NCBI GenBank assembly: GCA_037131735.1
Contig: JBAXQM010000004.1
Coordinates: 1-64,000, forward strand
Source: CAIUPE01 sp037131735
Lineage (GTDB): Bacteria; Pseudomonadota; Alphaproteobacteria; Rhizobiales; Beijerinckiaceae
DNA: 64,000 bases
Direction: 5' to 3'
Shown here: positions 42,445 to 51,119 of the stretch, piece by piece
How the letters are laid out: the number at the start of each line of letters is the position of its first letter
Position numbering within the stretch: position 1 is the first letter of the stretch
Position numbers and translations under genes: made by a program
Notes under the pieces: generated by a model
What the model saw: the letters and a program-made list of their open reading frames with translations, nothing else
Database searches by the model: none
Told to the model about the DNA's origin: nothing

Positions 42445-43083
42445 ATGACCTATCTCGACTATGGCGCACTTGAGCGCGCGCCCCTTCAGACCGAGCCTTA
42501 CGAATATCTGATTGTCGAGAATTTCGTGAAACCTGAAAAATTCACGGAAGCGATGGCCGATTTTCCAGAAGTGCCCGGACCGGGTTCACATCCCCCATCC
42601 GAGTTGAACATCTCCGGTCGCTTCCGCGCGTTGCTCGATGAATTGCAAGACGGCGCGTTCCGCAAAGCGATTGAAGAGAAGTTCAAAATCGATCTCACCG
42701 ATCGCCCGACCATGTATACGGTGCGCGGCTTCTTGCGCAAAACTGATGGCACGATCCATACCGATAGCGAGACCAAGATCATCACCGTTCTGCTTTATCT
42801 CAATGATAATTGGAGTGCCGATGGCGGTCGTTTGCGTATCTTGCGCAATGGCACGGATCTCGATGATTATGTTGCCGAAGTCCCACCGTCAAACGGAACG
42901 CTTCTTGTCTTCCGCCGCTCGGATAATTCATGGCATGGTCACAAGCCTTTTGAAGGACAACGGCGCGTTGTTCAAATGAATTGGGTTCTCGACGAAGATG
43001 TTGTCAATCGCGAACAAAGACGCCACAGCGTCTCAACGCGGTTCAAGAAATTGAAAAATTTCTTCACCGGTCGCGCGGCATAA
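42445..43083 (+). CDS. 2-oxoglutarate/Fe(II)-dependent oxygenase
   Basis: 212 residues. The iron ligands are visible as HTDSETK (H-x-D) and, 50-60 residues later, SWHGHKPFEGQRRVVQMNWV, which supplies the distal His and the 2-oxoglutarate Arg; VLLYLNDNWSADGGRLRI lies between. This matches the P4H-like oxygenase group. Substrate unknown. GGGAG precedes the ATG at 42445. Confidence 0.82.
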   Translation: MTYLDYGALERAPLQTEPYEYLIVENFVKPEKFTEAMADFPEVPGPGSHPPSELNISGRFRALLDELQDGAFRKAIEEKFKIDLTDRPTMYTVRGFLRKTDGTIHTDSETKIITVLLYLNDNWSADGGRLRILRNGTDLDDYVAEVPPSNGTLLVFRRSDNSWHGHKPFEGQRRVVQMNWVLDEDVVNREQRRHSVSTRFKKLKNFFTGRAA

Positions 43084-43126
43084 AATTAAATCACCGTCTG
43101 GTTTGTTTGAGCGGTGATCGTGTTAA

Positions 43127-43201
43127 GCGGGCGTAGTTCAGAGGTAGAACGACAGCTTCCCAAGCTGTATGTCGAGGGTTCGATTCCCTTCGCCCGCTCC
43201 A
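43127..43201 (+). tRNA. tRNA-Gly(CCC)
   Basis: Cloverleaf: acceptor GCGGGCG/CGCCCGC, anticodon stem ACAGC/GCTGT with loop TTCCCAA (anticodon CCC), T-arm GAGGG TTCGATT CCCTT, discriminator T and an encoded CCA at 43199-43201. Confidence 0.95.
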
Positions 43202-43241
43202 AAAAATATACTGACCGCGCGTCGAACCCTCGACTTTATTT

Positions 43242-43276
43242 CCGATCCGCGGTCGGACTGATCCGGAGCGGATCGG
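43242..43276 (-). repeat. Palindromic repeat copy 1 (inverted orientation)
   Basis: Reverse complement of copies 2 and 3: shared 15-bp start CCGATCCGCTCCGGA and 14-bp end CGACCGCGGATCGG, with a 6-base variable centre. The outer arms CCGATCCGC/GCGGATCGG can form a hairpin. Confidence 0.8.
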
Positions 43277-43286
43277 CAGAGAATTG

Positions 43287-43312
43287 GGGTTCGATTCCCT
43301 TCGCCCGCTCCA
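43287..43312 (+). repeat. Duplicated 3' end of tRNA-Gly
   Basis: 26 bp identical to 43176-43201: the 3' half of the T-arm, the acceptor strand and CCA. It lacks the rest of the tRNA. Duplicated tRNA 3' ends usually mark integration; here only 85 bp lie between the copies. Confidence 0.85.
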
Positions 43313-43322
43313 TTTTAGTATT

Positions 43323-43358
43323 CCGATCCGCTCCGGACGACGCTCGACCGCGGATCGG
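43323..43358 (+). repeat. Palindromic repeat copy 2
   Basis: CCGATCCGCTCCGGA, centre CGACGCT, CGACCGCGGATCGG. 36 bp, with hairpin-forming arms; 10 bp from copy 3 in the same orientation. Confidence 0.85.
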
Positions 43359-43368
43359 ATATCGTTTC

Positions 43369-43404
43369 CCGATCCGCTCCGGACAACACTCGACCGCGGA
43401 TCGG
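43369..43404 (+). repeat. Palindromic repeat copy 3
   Basis: CCGATCCGCTCCGGA, centre CAACACT, CGACCGCGGATCGG. It differs from copy 2 at two central bases. Confidence 0.85.
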
Positions 43405-43439
43405 ATAGAATAGAAAACAAACCCGACCCTAAAGGCCCG

Positions 43440-43625
43440 ATGACTTCTTTGTCCGACAACAATCTCGCTCAAGAGACCTCCGCGCGACGGGTGACGCCTC
43501 AGCAGCGCGTGATGATTGTCGCGTTCATGGGCATTATTTTTTTAATCGGTTTGGGCTTTTGGGCAGATCGCGGTTCAGTTGTGTTCACCGAGCTTGTTGA
43601 TCTCGCGCTCGCATGGTGCATATAG
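43440..43625 (+). CDS. Small single-span membrane protein before SCO
   Basis: 61 residues: a polar N terminus (MTSLSDNNLAQETSARRVTPQQRV), one transmembrane helix (MIVAFMGIIFLIGLGFWA), and a short tail. AAGG lies just before the ATG. It ends 6 bp before the SCO gene, so it may be translated with it. No family recognised. Confidence 0.6.
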   Translation: MTSLSDNNLAQETSARRVTPQQRVMIVAFMGIIFLIGLGFWADRGSVVFTELVDLALAWCI

Positions 43626-43631
43626 CGTATT

Positions 43632-44210
43632 ATGAAACACCGCCTCACGCTTTCACTGCTTGTGACTTTGGCCGGGCTTATCCTTATCGGCCTGCTTGCG
43701 ATTTTTGTTTTAAACCCCGAACGCCAATCGACCGATGCGATTGGGGGTGCCTTTACCCTCACCGACCAACGCGGCGCCGTGGTGACCGAAGCCGCGCTCA
43801 AAGGCGCGCCGAGCTTGGTCTTTTTCGGCTTCACTCATTGCCCGGATGTGTGCCCGACCGCACTTTTTGAGATTTCCCAGCTTTACAAAACGCTCGGCCC
43901 GAAAGGCGATCAGCTTAAAACCTTCTTCATCACCGTGGATCCCGAACGGGATACGCCCGAGAGCCTCAAAGCCTATCTCGACAGTTTCGACCCGCGCATC
44001 ACCGGCCTCACCGGCGCGCGCGAACAGGTTGATAACGCCATGCGGGCCTATCGCGCTTTTGCTCGCAAAGTGCCGCTTGAGGGCGGGGGCTATGTAATGG
44101 ATCACACAGCGCTTGTTTACCTGATGGACAAAAAGGGGCGCTTTGTTTCGAGCATGAATTTCGAGCGCCCGCCCGAAGAGAATGCGAAGCGAATCGCCGA
44201 CTTGTTTTGA
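43632..44210 (+). CDS. SCO1/SenC-family copper chaperone
   Basis: 192 residues: an N-terminal membrane anchor (LSLLVTLAGLILIGLLAIFVL) and a thioredoxin-like domain with the copper motif FFGFTHCPDVCPTALFEI (Cys70, Cys74) and the distal histidine in VMDHTALVYLMD. SCO proteins load copper into the CuA centre of cytochrome c oxidase with PCuAC; the PCuAC gene is 9 kb away. Confidence 0.92.
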   Translation: MKHRLTLSLLVTLAGLILIGLLAIFVLNPERQSTDAIGGAFTLTDQRGAVVTEAALKGAPSLVFFGFTHCPDVCPTALFEISQLYKTLGPKGDQLKTFFITVDPERDTPESLKAYLDSFDPRITGLTGAREQVDNAMRAYRAFARKVPLEGGGYVMDHTALVYLMDKKGRFVSSMNFERPPEENAKRIADLF

Positions 44211-44213
44211 GTC

Positions 44214-46097
44214 CTAAGTCCTTTCTTTCTGAATATTGAAACTTCGCGCGCGGCCATGTGGTGTCTTCCGCCAATGGCTTGGCGCAATAATCAATTCGAT
44301 AAAGGCAAACCAAGCCGCCGCCGTTTTCAAAAGCGAATAAGGGGTTTGTAAGAAATAGTCGCTTAAAGTGAGGCGATAAGACCGATGACGCGCCGCGCGA
44401 TGAAGCATCAAAAAATTGAGAACCAGATGAAAAGAGAGAAGAACGGAAATTGCCGAAAGACCCGATCGGTTAAACATCAAACCCTTTAGTCCGAGCTCGG
44501 CAAATCCTACACATTCGGTTGCCACGATCACCAAGAGGGGGTGATAGAGAGATGTTACAAAAGACGTTGTTGCGACGAGCGTGATGAGCATACGTTCGAT
44601 CAATGGGGGCTTAATACCTGCACGCCTTGCGCGCCCAAGATGAATGATCGACGTCTGCATCCATCCCTTGAACCATCGCGTTCGCTGATGAAACCATATT
44701 TTGAGATCATTAGGCGCTTCTTCGAATGTCGTAGACGGTAGCCACCGCGTCTCATACCCAAAGCGGCTGAGCCTTAAACCGAGATCAGCATCTTCCGTAA
44801 CATTCCAAGGATCCCAACCTTGAACCGCAAGAAGCGCGCTGCGGCGTAGATGATTGGATGTCCCGCCCAACGGGATCGGCATGTGAAGACGTGACATGCC
44901 GGGCAATATCACATCAAACAACACCGCATATTCATACGAAAACATGCGCGACAACCAAGAATCGTGGCGATTGTAAATCGCCAGTGACGCCTGCACACAC
45001 CCCACCCTTGGCGGGGCTCGCGAAAATGCGGCGGCTGCACGTCTCAACTGCAATGGATCAGGCATATCCTCCGCATCAAAAACAACGATCAGCTCACCGC
45101 GCGCATAGGCCTGGCCGATAGCGAGGGCGCGCGGCTTTGTTTTCGGCATTCCTTCAGGACAGATGATCGTTTCAAAATATGAAAAATGCGACGATGACGC
45201 TATGGCATGCCGTGTGGTGTCGTCCTTTTCCTCGACGAGCAGAATGATTTGTAATTTTGATCGCGGATAGTCGATTTTGAGCATATGGTCGAGAAGACGC
45301 GGTACAATCTCTGCTTCACGATGAAGCGGCAACAAAATTGTGTAATCAGGCAGCTCCGCATCCGCCAAGAGTTCGTTGGTGCTCGATTCGTGCTTCAATG
45401 CGGAAACAACAGATTTGAATAACAAGGACGGCGCAACAAAGAGAGCCGATAAAAGATAAAGTCCTGCTGTCCAGAAATCAGATTTTACAACGAGGCCCAA
45501 TGTTAGACATGCGGGCAAAATAGCCATCAACCCAATAAAGGAGCGAAGCTTCAAACGTTCAGCTGAGAATTCAGGAAAGGCCTGCCCAAGGCGATGAACC
45601 TCTTGATCCGCTTGCGTGCGTCCAAATTGAGTAAGGATTGCGCGCCTGAAATTTGACGGCGTGGTCAATATAATTGGAGGCGCTTTGTCACCGGAAAAAA
45701 CACGTAACATCAAATCTTCAAAAAAATGCCCACGCGGTGCGGCAATGACAGCGGCCTCGCCCGTGCCATCTTCAAATCGTGCGACACCAGACGATAAAAG
45801 CAGTTCGAAGGGATAGCCCTGCGTGAGGCGGAAGGGGCGATTGATAAAGGGAATATGGAGTGCCTGTGCGATGCCGCGATAAAGCTCCACTTCACCAATT
45901 AAGCCCCGTGATAATAGGAAGGCGTCAAGCGTCACCCTTTCGACGCGGGCAAGCGCAATCGCATCAGCAAGCGTTTCAACATCCAGCTGAAAATAGCGTT
46001 GCAAAATCCCTTGAAGATCAGACGCGTTGTTTTTACGGGGTGCCGCTTTTGTTTGCCCCTCTCCTTCTGAAACAGTTGCGGCGCGATCACCATTCAT
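44214..46097 (-). CDS. GT2 glycosyltransferase with N-terminal MshEN/T2SSE-N-like domain
   Basis: 627 residues. Residues 30-170 (LQGILQRYFQLDVETLADAIALARVERVTLDAFLLSRGLIGEVELYRGIAQALHIPFI) resemble the N-terminal domain of type II/IV pilus ATPases, a c-di-GMP-binding module in MshE. Two membrane helices follow, then a processive GT2 domain: DYTILLPLHREAEIVP, VVFDAEDMPDP (DxD), TEDADLGLRLSRFGYETRWLP and HQRTRWFKGW (Q/RxxRW). Several C-terminal helices end the chain. This suggests polysaccharide synthesis, perhaps under c-di-GMP control. It converges with SCO, 3 bp apart. Confidence 0.83.
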   Translation of the reverse strand: MNGDRAATVSEGEGQTKAAPRKNNASDLQGILQRYFQLDVETLADAIALARVERVTLDAFLLSRGLIGEVELYRGIAQALHIPFINRPFRLTQGYPFELLLSSGVARFEDGTGEAAVIAAPRGHFFEDLMLRVFSGDKAPPIILTTPSNFRRAILTQFGRTQADQEVHRLGQAFPEFSAERLKLRSFIGLMAILPACLTLGLVVKSDFWTAGLYLLSALFVAPSLLFKSVVSALKHESSTNELLADAELPDYTILLPLHREAEIVPRLLDHMLKIDYPRSKLQIILLVEEKDDTTRHAIASSSHFSYFETIICPEGMPKTKPRALAIGQAYARGELIVVFDAEDMPDPLQLRRAAAAFSRAPPRVGCVQASLAIYNRHDSWLSRMFSYEYAVLFDVILPGMSRLHMPIPLGGTSNHLRRSALLAVQGWDPWNVTEDADLGLRLSRFGYETRWLPSTTFEEAPNDLKIWFHQRTRWFKGWMQTSIIHLGRARRAGIKPPLIERMLITLVATTSFVTSLYHPLLVIVATECVGFAELGLKGLMFNRSGLSAISVLLSFHLVLNFLMLHRAARHRSYRLTLSDYFLQTPYSLLKTAAAWFAFIELIIAPSHWRKTPHGRARSFNIQKERT

Positions 46098-46288
46098 TGC
46101 GGCAGCATGACGGCTACGGCTTTAAGTTTCACCTGTCCGATAAGACAGTCGATCATTGTCACACATCACACCGCTCCTTTTTGATAAAAGAACAAAACCG
46201 GAAATTGCGGGCAGCCCTTCCCCCGTCAGAGGAAGTGCATTAGGGTGCGCGCCTTCCCTCCCCTTTTTGATGTTTGACGTGTGTGCCC

Positions 46289-47998
46289 ATGACCGCGATT
46301 GCCGATTTGATTGCCGACCCCGCCGCTCTTGCCGCCGCGCGCGAAAGCGCCGCCTGGCCTTTTGAAGAAGCACGGAAACTCGTCGAGCGGTTGAAACGTA
46401 CCGGCCGCGAAGAGGTTCTGTTCGAAACCGGTTACGGCCCCTCGGGTCTGCCGCATATCGGCACCTTTGGCGAAGTGGCGCGGACCACGATGGTGCGCAC
46501 GGCCTTCCGGATCTTGACCGAAGACAAGATCCCCACGCGGTTGCTCGCCTTCTCCGACGATATGGACGGGATGCGCAAGGTTCCGGACAATGTGCCGAAC
46601 CGCGAGATGCTGTTCGACTATCTCCATAAGCCTTTGACGCGTGTGCCCGACCCCTTCGGCACGCATGAAAGTTTCGGTCATCACAATAACGCGATGCTCC
46701 GCCGCTTCCTTGATACATTCGGCTTCAATTATGAATTTGCGAGCGCGACGGATTATTACACTTCCGGCAAATTCGACGAGATCTTGCTGCGTGCCGCCGA
46801 ACGCTATCAGGCGCTGATGGACATCATGTTGCCAACACTCGGCGAAGAGCGGCAAGCCACCTATAGCTGCTTTTTGCCGATCTCGCCGACAACGGGACGT
46901 GTACTTTATGTGCCGATGAAACATGTCGACGGTAATAAAGGTGAAGTCACCTTTACCGACGAAGACGGCACTGATGTCACAGTGCCTGTAACAGGCGGCC
47001 ATGTGAAATTGCAATGGAAGCCGGATTTCGGCGCGCGCTGGGCGGCGCTCGGCGTTGATTTTGAAATGTATGGCAAAGACCATCAACCAAATACGATTGT
47101 CTATGATTCAATCTGCCGCGCGCTCGGAGGCGAAGCGCCGGAACATTTCGTCTATGAACTCTTCCTCGACGATAAGGGACAGAAAATTTCCAAGTCGAAA
47201 GGCAATGGCCTGACGATTGATGAATGGCTGACTTATGCGAGTCCGGAATCGCTTGCCCTGTTTATGTTTTCAAAGCCGCGTGAAGCGAAGAAACTCTATT
47301 TCGATGTCATCCCACGTCAGGTTGATGACTATCTGACATTTTTGGAAAAATTTCCGAAGCAAGAATGGAAAGAGAAGCTCGGCAATCCGGTTTTCCATAT
47401 TCATGGTGGTCAACCGCCACAGGCCGAAGTGCTCAATGATACAGCCGGCCATTCCACCACCGTGAATTTTGCGATGCTGCTTAATCTCGTAGCCGTTGCT
47501 AATTCGGACGACAAACAAGTTGTCTGGGGCTTCCTGAAACGCTATGCGCCAACGGCATCAGCTGAAAATCATCCGACATTGGATCGGTTGATCGGTTATG
47601 CGCTGGTTTATTATCGTGATTTTGTGCGTCCAGGAAAAGTGTTCCACGCGCCAACGCCGGAAGAACGTCAGGCACTCAATGATTTGTTGAATGCCCTCGC
47701 CGCACATGAAGGATCAACCGACAGCGATGCGTTGCAGGCGATTGTTTATGAAATCGGTCGCGCGCATTTTCCAGATCTCTCAGGCAAATCAAAGAGCCCC
47801 GATGGACGGCCCGGCGTTTCGCAGGTCTGGTTCTCAACGCTTTACCGCGTATTGCTTGGTGCCGAGCGTGGTCCACGCTTCGGTTCCTTCATCGCACTCT
47901 ATGGAGTTGCGGAAACGCGTGCGCTTATTGCGAAGGGCTTAGAAGGCGCACTCATTGCCGATCACGCGCATTTCATGGCGACCCGCGAAGGCCGCTAA
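46289..47998 (+). CDS. lysS: Lysine-tRNA ligase, class I
   Basis: 569 residues. The class I (archaeal-type) LysRS is normal in alphaproteobacteria. Motifs: TGYGPSGLPHIGTFGEVARTTMVR (HIGH), LAFSDDMDGMRKVP, GKDHQPNTIVYDSICRALGGEAPEHFVYELFLDDKGQKISKSKGNG (KMSKS). The ATG at 46289 gives the normal MTAIADLIADPAAL start. Divergent from the GT2 gene. Confidence 0.95.
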   Translation: MTAIADLIADPAALAAARESAAWPFEEARKLVERLKRTGREEVLFETGYGPSGLPHIGTFGEVARTTMVRTAFRILTEDKIPTRLLAFSDDMDGMRKVPDNVPNREMLFDYLHKPLTRVPDPFGTHESFGHHNNAMLRRFLDTFGFNYEFASATDYYTSGKFDEILLRAAERYQALMDIMLPTLGEERQATYSCFLPISPTTGRVLYVPMKHVDGNKGEVTFTDEDGTDVTVPVTGGHVKLQWKPDFGARWAALGVDFEMYGKDHQPNTIVYDSICRALGGEAPEHFVYELFLDDKGQKISKSKGNGLTIDEWLTYASPESLALFMFSKPREAKKLYFDVIPRQVDDYLTFLEKFPKQEWKEKLGNPVFHIHGGQPPQAEVLNDTAGHSTTVNFAMLLNLVAVANSDDKQVVWGFLKRYAPTASAENHPTLDRLIGYALVYYRDFVRPGKVFHAPTPEERQALNDLLNALAAHEGSTDSDALQAIVYEIGRAHFPDLSGKSKSPDGRPGVSQVWFSTLYRVLLGAERGPRFGSFIALYGVAETRALIAKGLEGALIADHAHFMATREGR

Positions 47999-48015
47999 GA
48001 CAACGCACCATTCGA

Positions 48016-48645
48016 TTATTGGCTCGCCCAAAGAATGCGGGCGATCCACGCTTTGTCTTGAACCGCAATCATGGTTTCCGGCGCCGCATTCGCGCCAAAG
48101 GGCATAACATCGAGACCGGCCATCGTCTTGCGGCGAAGCGTTCCCGCAAGAAGTTCACCCGATTTCAATTTGAGAATCACACGATCCCCGCGCCGCACAG
48201 GAATTGTCGTCGCGCAGATCAAAATATCGCCTTCGCGATAAATCGGCATCATCCGCGCATCGGTTAATTCAAGCGCGAAGAGATCGCCCGCAGGCAATTC
48301 CGGAAATCCGACTTCATCCCATTTTGTACCTTGGGGCCGACCTTCAGCATCAAATGCCTCAGCCCAATCACTCATCGCTATGAGCGGAATCGCTCGCGTC
48401 GGTGCAGGCGGACGATCAGCCAAAACAAGTGCCATAAACACTTCGAGATCGGTCGAAGTAGATTCCAGAATCTTGGCAATCGACTCCGTTGAGGGCCAGC
48501 GCAAACGACCATCGGCCGAGACACGCTTCGACTTGTTGAAGGATGTAGGATCGAGACCCGCGCGCCGGGCGAGCCCGGAGGCCGAGAGGCCGTTTCGCGC
48601 CGCCAGAAGGTCAACCGCCTTCCAGATCCGTTCATGCGTCAGCAT
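48016..48645 (-). CDS. HTH regulator with S24/LexA-like domain lacking catalytic residues
   Basis: 209 residues. The N-terminal half is an XRE-type helix-turn-helix (IWKAVDLLAARNGLSASGLARRAGLDPTSFNKSKR). The C-terminal half follows the LexA/S24 fold: ALELTDARMMPIYREGDILICATTIPVRRGDRVILKLKSGELLAGTLRRK. In cleavable repressors the first motif is GxSM...GD and a lysine lies in the second; here Ser is replaced by Arg (ARM) and the second stretch reads LLAGTL, so self-cleavage looks impossible. Probably a stable DNA-binding repressor. GGGGGCGG precedes the ATG. Confidence 0.75.
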   Translation of the reverse strand: MLTHERIWKAVDLLAARNGLSASGLARRAGLDPTSFNKSKRVSADGRLRWPSTESIAKILESTSTDLEVFMALVLADRPPAPTRAIPLIAMSDWAEAFDAEGRPQGTKWDEVGFPELPAGDLFALELTDARMMPIYREGDILICATTIPVRRGDRVILKLKSGELLAGTLRRKTMAGLDVMPFGANAAPETMIAVQDKAWIARILWASQ

Positions 48646-48687
48646 CGACCGCCCCCGAAGCAAGGATATTTACCTGAAATTTGACTG

Positions 48688-48717
48688 TTTATAGGTTTAT
48701 TTTCTCTTTATTGGCAA
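48688..48717 (-). promoter_or_regulatory. Candidate promoter of the S24-like regulator
   Basis: Minus strand: TTGCCA (48717-48712), an 18-bp spacer, then TATAAA (48693-48688), about 40 bp before the ATG at 48645. Confidence 0.45.
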
Positions 48718-48810
48718 GCTGGATGAGGTTGCGCGGGGCCGTGATCCGTGGCTCTTGTGACGAATGACGCCTCTTTGTTTCGGGGCATCCTTCCGCTTTT
48801 GGCGCCGCCT

Positions 48811-49152
48811 ATGCTGATTTACAAAATCATTCCCGAATCGCTCTGGCAGGACGCCCTGGAACGCGGCGTCTTTGAAGGCGCCCCGGTCGATCGCGCTGAT
48901 GGCTTCATTCATTTTTCAACAGGCACGCAAGTTGTTGAAACAGCCCGCCGTCATTTTCACGGCCAACCACAGTTGCTGCTGCTCACACTCGACGATCAAA
49001 GCCTTGGCGATAAATTGATTTATGAACCATCGCGCGGCGGCGATCTCTTTCCGCATCTTTATGATCAACTTCAGGTCAGCGCGGTGAAGCGCATCGACGC
49101 GCTTCCGCTCAAGGCGGACGGCACGCATGATTTTGAGGGACTCTTGCCATGA
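48811..49152 (+). CDS. DUF952-domain protein
   Basis: 113 residues: MLIYKIIPESLWQDALERGVFEGAPVDRADGFIHFSTGTQVVETARRHF, then LLLLTLDDQSLGDKLIYEPSRGGDLFPHLYDQL. The GFIHFS and FPHLY motifs define DUF952, an ADP-ribosyltransferase-fold family of unknown role. The frame opens at 48748, but the ATG at 48811 gives the normal start. Its stop overlaps pyrD by 4 bp, so the two are coupled. Confidence 0.88.
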   Translation: MLIYKIIPESLWQDALERGVFEGAPVDRADGFIHFSTGTQVVETARRHFHGQPQLLLLTLDDQSLGDKLIYEPSRGGDLFPHLYDQLQVSAVKRIDALPLKADGTHDFEGLLP

Positions 49153-50246
49153 CTCTTCTTTTCAAACTGGCGAAGCCTCTGCTGCATCGGATGGATCCGG
49201 AGAATGCACATAATCTAACCATCGATATGTTAAAGCGTTTTGGGCCGCCTGCGCACGATGCTGATGATCCGCGCTTGGGTGTTTCACTTTTTGGTTTGAG
49301 TTTTTCCAATCCGCTCGGTCTTGCTGCGGGATTTGATAAAAATGCAGAAGTACCAGACGCGATGCTTGGACTCGGTTTCGGCTTTGTTGAATGCGGAACG
49401 GTGACGCCTTTGCCGCAAGAGGGAAACAAGAGACCGCGCCTTTTCCGTCTTGTAACGGATGAAGCAGTGATCAATCGGTTCGGCTTTAACAATCACGGTC
49501 ATAACATCGTATTGGAGCGGCTAAAACAACGCGTAGGAAATCCTGGCCTTGTAGGAATCAATGTGGGCGCCAACAAAGACTCAACTGATCGTGTGTCCGA
49601 TTATGTCAAAGGCATCCGCGCTTTTGCATCCATTGCCGATTATTTCACCGTCAATATTTCATCGCCGAATACGCCCGGTTTACGCACCATGCAAAACCGC
49701 GAGATCCTTGATGATCTTCTCGCCTGGTCACTCAATGAACGCGATGAAGCCGCACGGCATGGCCCTAAGCGCCCACTTTTTTTGAAGATCGCGCCGGATC
49801 TCTCGCTGCAAGAACTTGATGATGTTGTCGTTGTCTCGCGCAAACGCGGCATTGATGCGCTGATCATTTCAAATACAACCGTGAAGCGGCCAAAATCACT
49901 GCATGATAAGCGCATGCGCTTGGAAACGGGCGGATTATCGGGCAAGCCGCTTTATCCGCTTTCAACGAAGATGTTATCGGAAGCCTATCTCCGCGTCGAA
50001 AATCAATTCCCGCTCATCGGTGTCGGTGGCATTGACTCGGCGCGCGCGGCGATTGGAAAAATCGAAGCGGGTGCAAGCTTGATCCAACTCTACTCAGCGC
50101 TTGTTTATAAGGGGCCGGCTTTGATCAATGAAATCAAAAAAGGCCTGATTGAACGACTCGAAAAAGATGGCCTGACTTCGCCTCTCGCTCTTGTCGGACG
50201 CGCAGTGGAAGATTGGAAAAACTGGCCGATTGAAAGCTTCTTATAA
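49149..50246 (+). CDS. pyrD: Dihydroorotate dehydrogenase (quinone), class 2
   Basis: Oxidises dihydroorotate to orotate in pyrimidine synthesis, passing electrons to quinone at the inner membrane. 365 residues with the N-terminal amphipathic extension (KLAKPLLHRMDPENAHNLTIDMLK) of class 2, then NPLGLAAGFDKNAEVPDAM, FVECGTVTPLPQEGNKRPRLFR, TVNISSPNTPGLR and GVGGIDSARAAIGKIEAGASLIQLYSALVYKGP. Confidence 0.96.
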   Translation: MTLLFKLAKPLLHRMDPENAHNLTIDMLKRFGPPAHDADDPRLGVSLFGLSFSNPLGLAAGFDKNAEVPDAMLGLGFGFVECGTVTPLPQEGNKRPRLFRLVTDEAVINRFGFNNHGHNIVLERLKQRVGNPGLVGINVGANKDSTDRVSDYVKGIRAFASIADYFTVNISSPNTPGLRTMQNREILDDLLAWSLNERDEAARHGPKRPLFLKIAPDLSLQELDDVVVVSRKRGIDALIISNTTVKRPKSLHDKRMRLETGGLSGKPLYPLSTKMLSEAYLRVENQFPLIGVGGIDSARAAIGKIEAGASLIQLYSALVYKGPALINEIKKGLIERLEKDGLTSPLALVGRAVEDWKNWPIESFL

Positions 50247-50270
50247 AGCGATCACGGCTCGACCTCGCGT

Positions 50271-50939
50271 TCATGGCGCTGATTGTGAAACGCCTGTCCA
50301 TTGACCCGCTGCAATTTTCGATGCGGCGATCACAGCTTGCGTGCGGCTATCGACATCAAGCTTTTGCAAGATCGCGGACACATGGGCTTTAACCGTCGCT
50401 TCTGAAACTGAAAGCTCATAGGCTATTTGTTTATTGAGAAGCCCTGTCGATAACATCATCAACACACGCACTTGTTGTGGTGTCAGTGTCGCCAAACGCT
50501 TCACCATATCACTCGTCTCGGCGTCAGGAGTTTCCGAGAGATCAACATCTTCAGGCGTGAACACACTCCCATCGAGCACCGCCTTGATTGCGGTCTTCAT
50601 GGCATGGGGATCAAGTGACTTCGGTAGATAGCCGGATGCCCCCAGCTCAATGCAGCGGCGGATGACTGTACGATCTTCATTGCCCGACACAACAGCAACA
50701 GGCGCTTCTGGATGTGATGCACGCAAAAAGAGAAGGCCGGAAAACCCTTGCACTCCGGGCATCGTTAAATCGAGCAAGACGAGATCAATATCAGCATCGC
50801 CTTTGAAGGCGGCGACAAGCTCATCGAAAGAGCCCGCCTCGATGACGGATACGCTTGATAGGATCGATGATACCGCCTCACGAAGGGCGCCACGTACAAG
50901 CGGATGATCATCAGCGATCAAAATCGTGTGATCCGACAA
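50271..50939 (-). CDS. NarL/LuxR-family response regulator
   Basis: 222 residues: receiver domain with ILIADDHPLVRGAL and phosphoacceptor Asp57 (LVLLDLTMPG), then a C-terminal LuxR helix-turn-helix (LTPQQVRVLMMLSTGLLNKQIAYELSVSEATVKAHVSAILQKLDVDSRTQAV). The start is taken as TTG at 50939 because GGAGGA sits just before it; 50960 is an alternative TTG. No sensor kinase is adjacent. Confidence 0.88.
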   Translation of the reverse strand: MSDHTILIADDHPLVRGALREAVSSILSSVSVIEAGSFDELVAAFKGDADIDLVLLDLTMPGVQGFSGLLFLRASHPEAPVAVVSGNEDRTVIRRCIELGASGYLPKSLDPHAMKTAIKAVLDGSVFTPEDVDLSETPDAETSDMVKRLATLTPQQVRVLMMLSTGLLNKQIAYELSVSEATVKAHVSAILQKLDVDSRTQAVIAASKIAAGQWTGVSQSAP

Positions 50940-51119
50940 ACTGTTCCTCCGCGTCTTCAAGCCGTCATTCGTTGATCATGCTTCTCTACCCATCATTCAT
51001 CGCAATGGGCTCCTGCGCAACCCGTTTCAGACGGCCGGGCCGCGCTTTTTTGCGAAGCCCTGTAGGTGACCGTAATCCGCAGAGTTGACCGCTGGGCCAA
51101 ATTGGATTCGGATAGGCTA

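Noticed and set aside
43202..43440. CRISPR array
   Set aside because: Repeats are palindromic, differ in orientation and have no regular spacers; no cas genes.
43091..43462. Minus-strand open frame of 123 codons with WSGRRESNPR-type text
   Set aside because: It is antisense to tRNA-Gly and the palindromic repeats; such strings are a common false product of tRNA antisense reading.
46226..47086. Minus-strand open frame of 286 codons
   Set aside because: Shadow of lysS, whose codon pattern and motifs are unambiguous.
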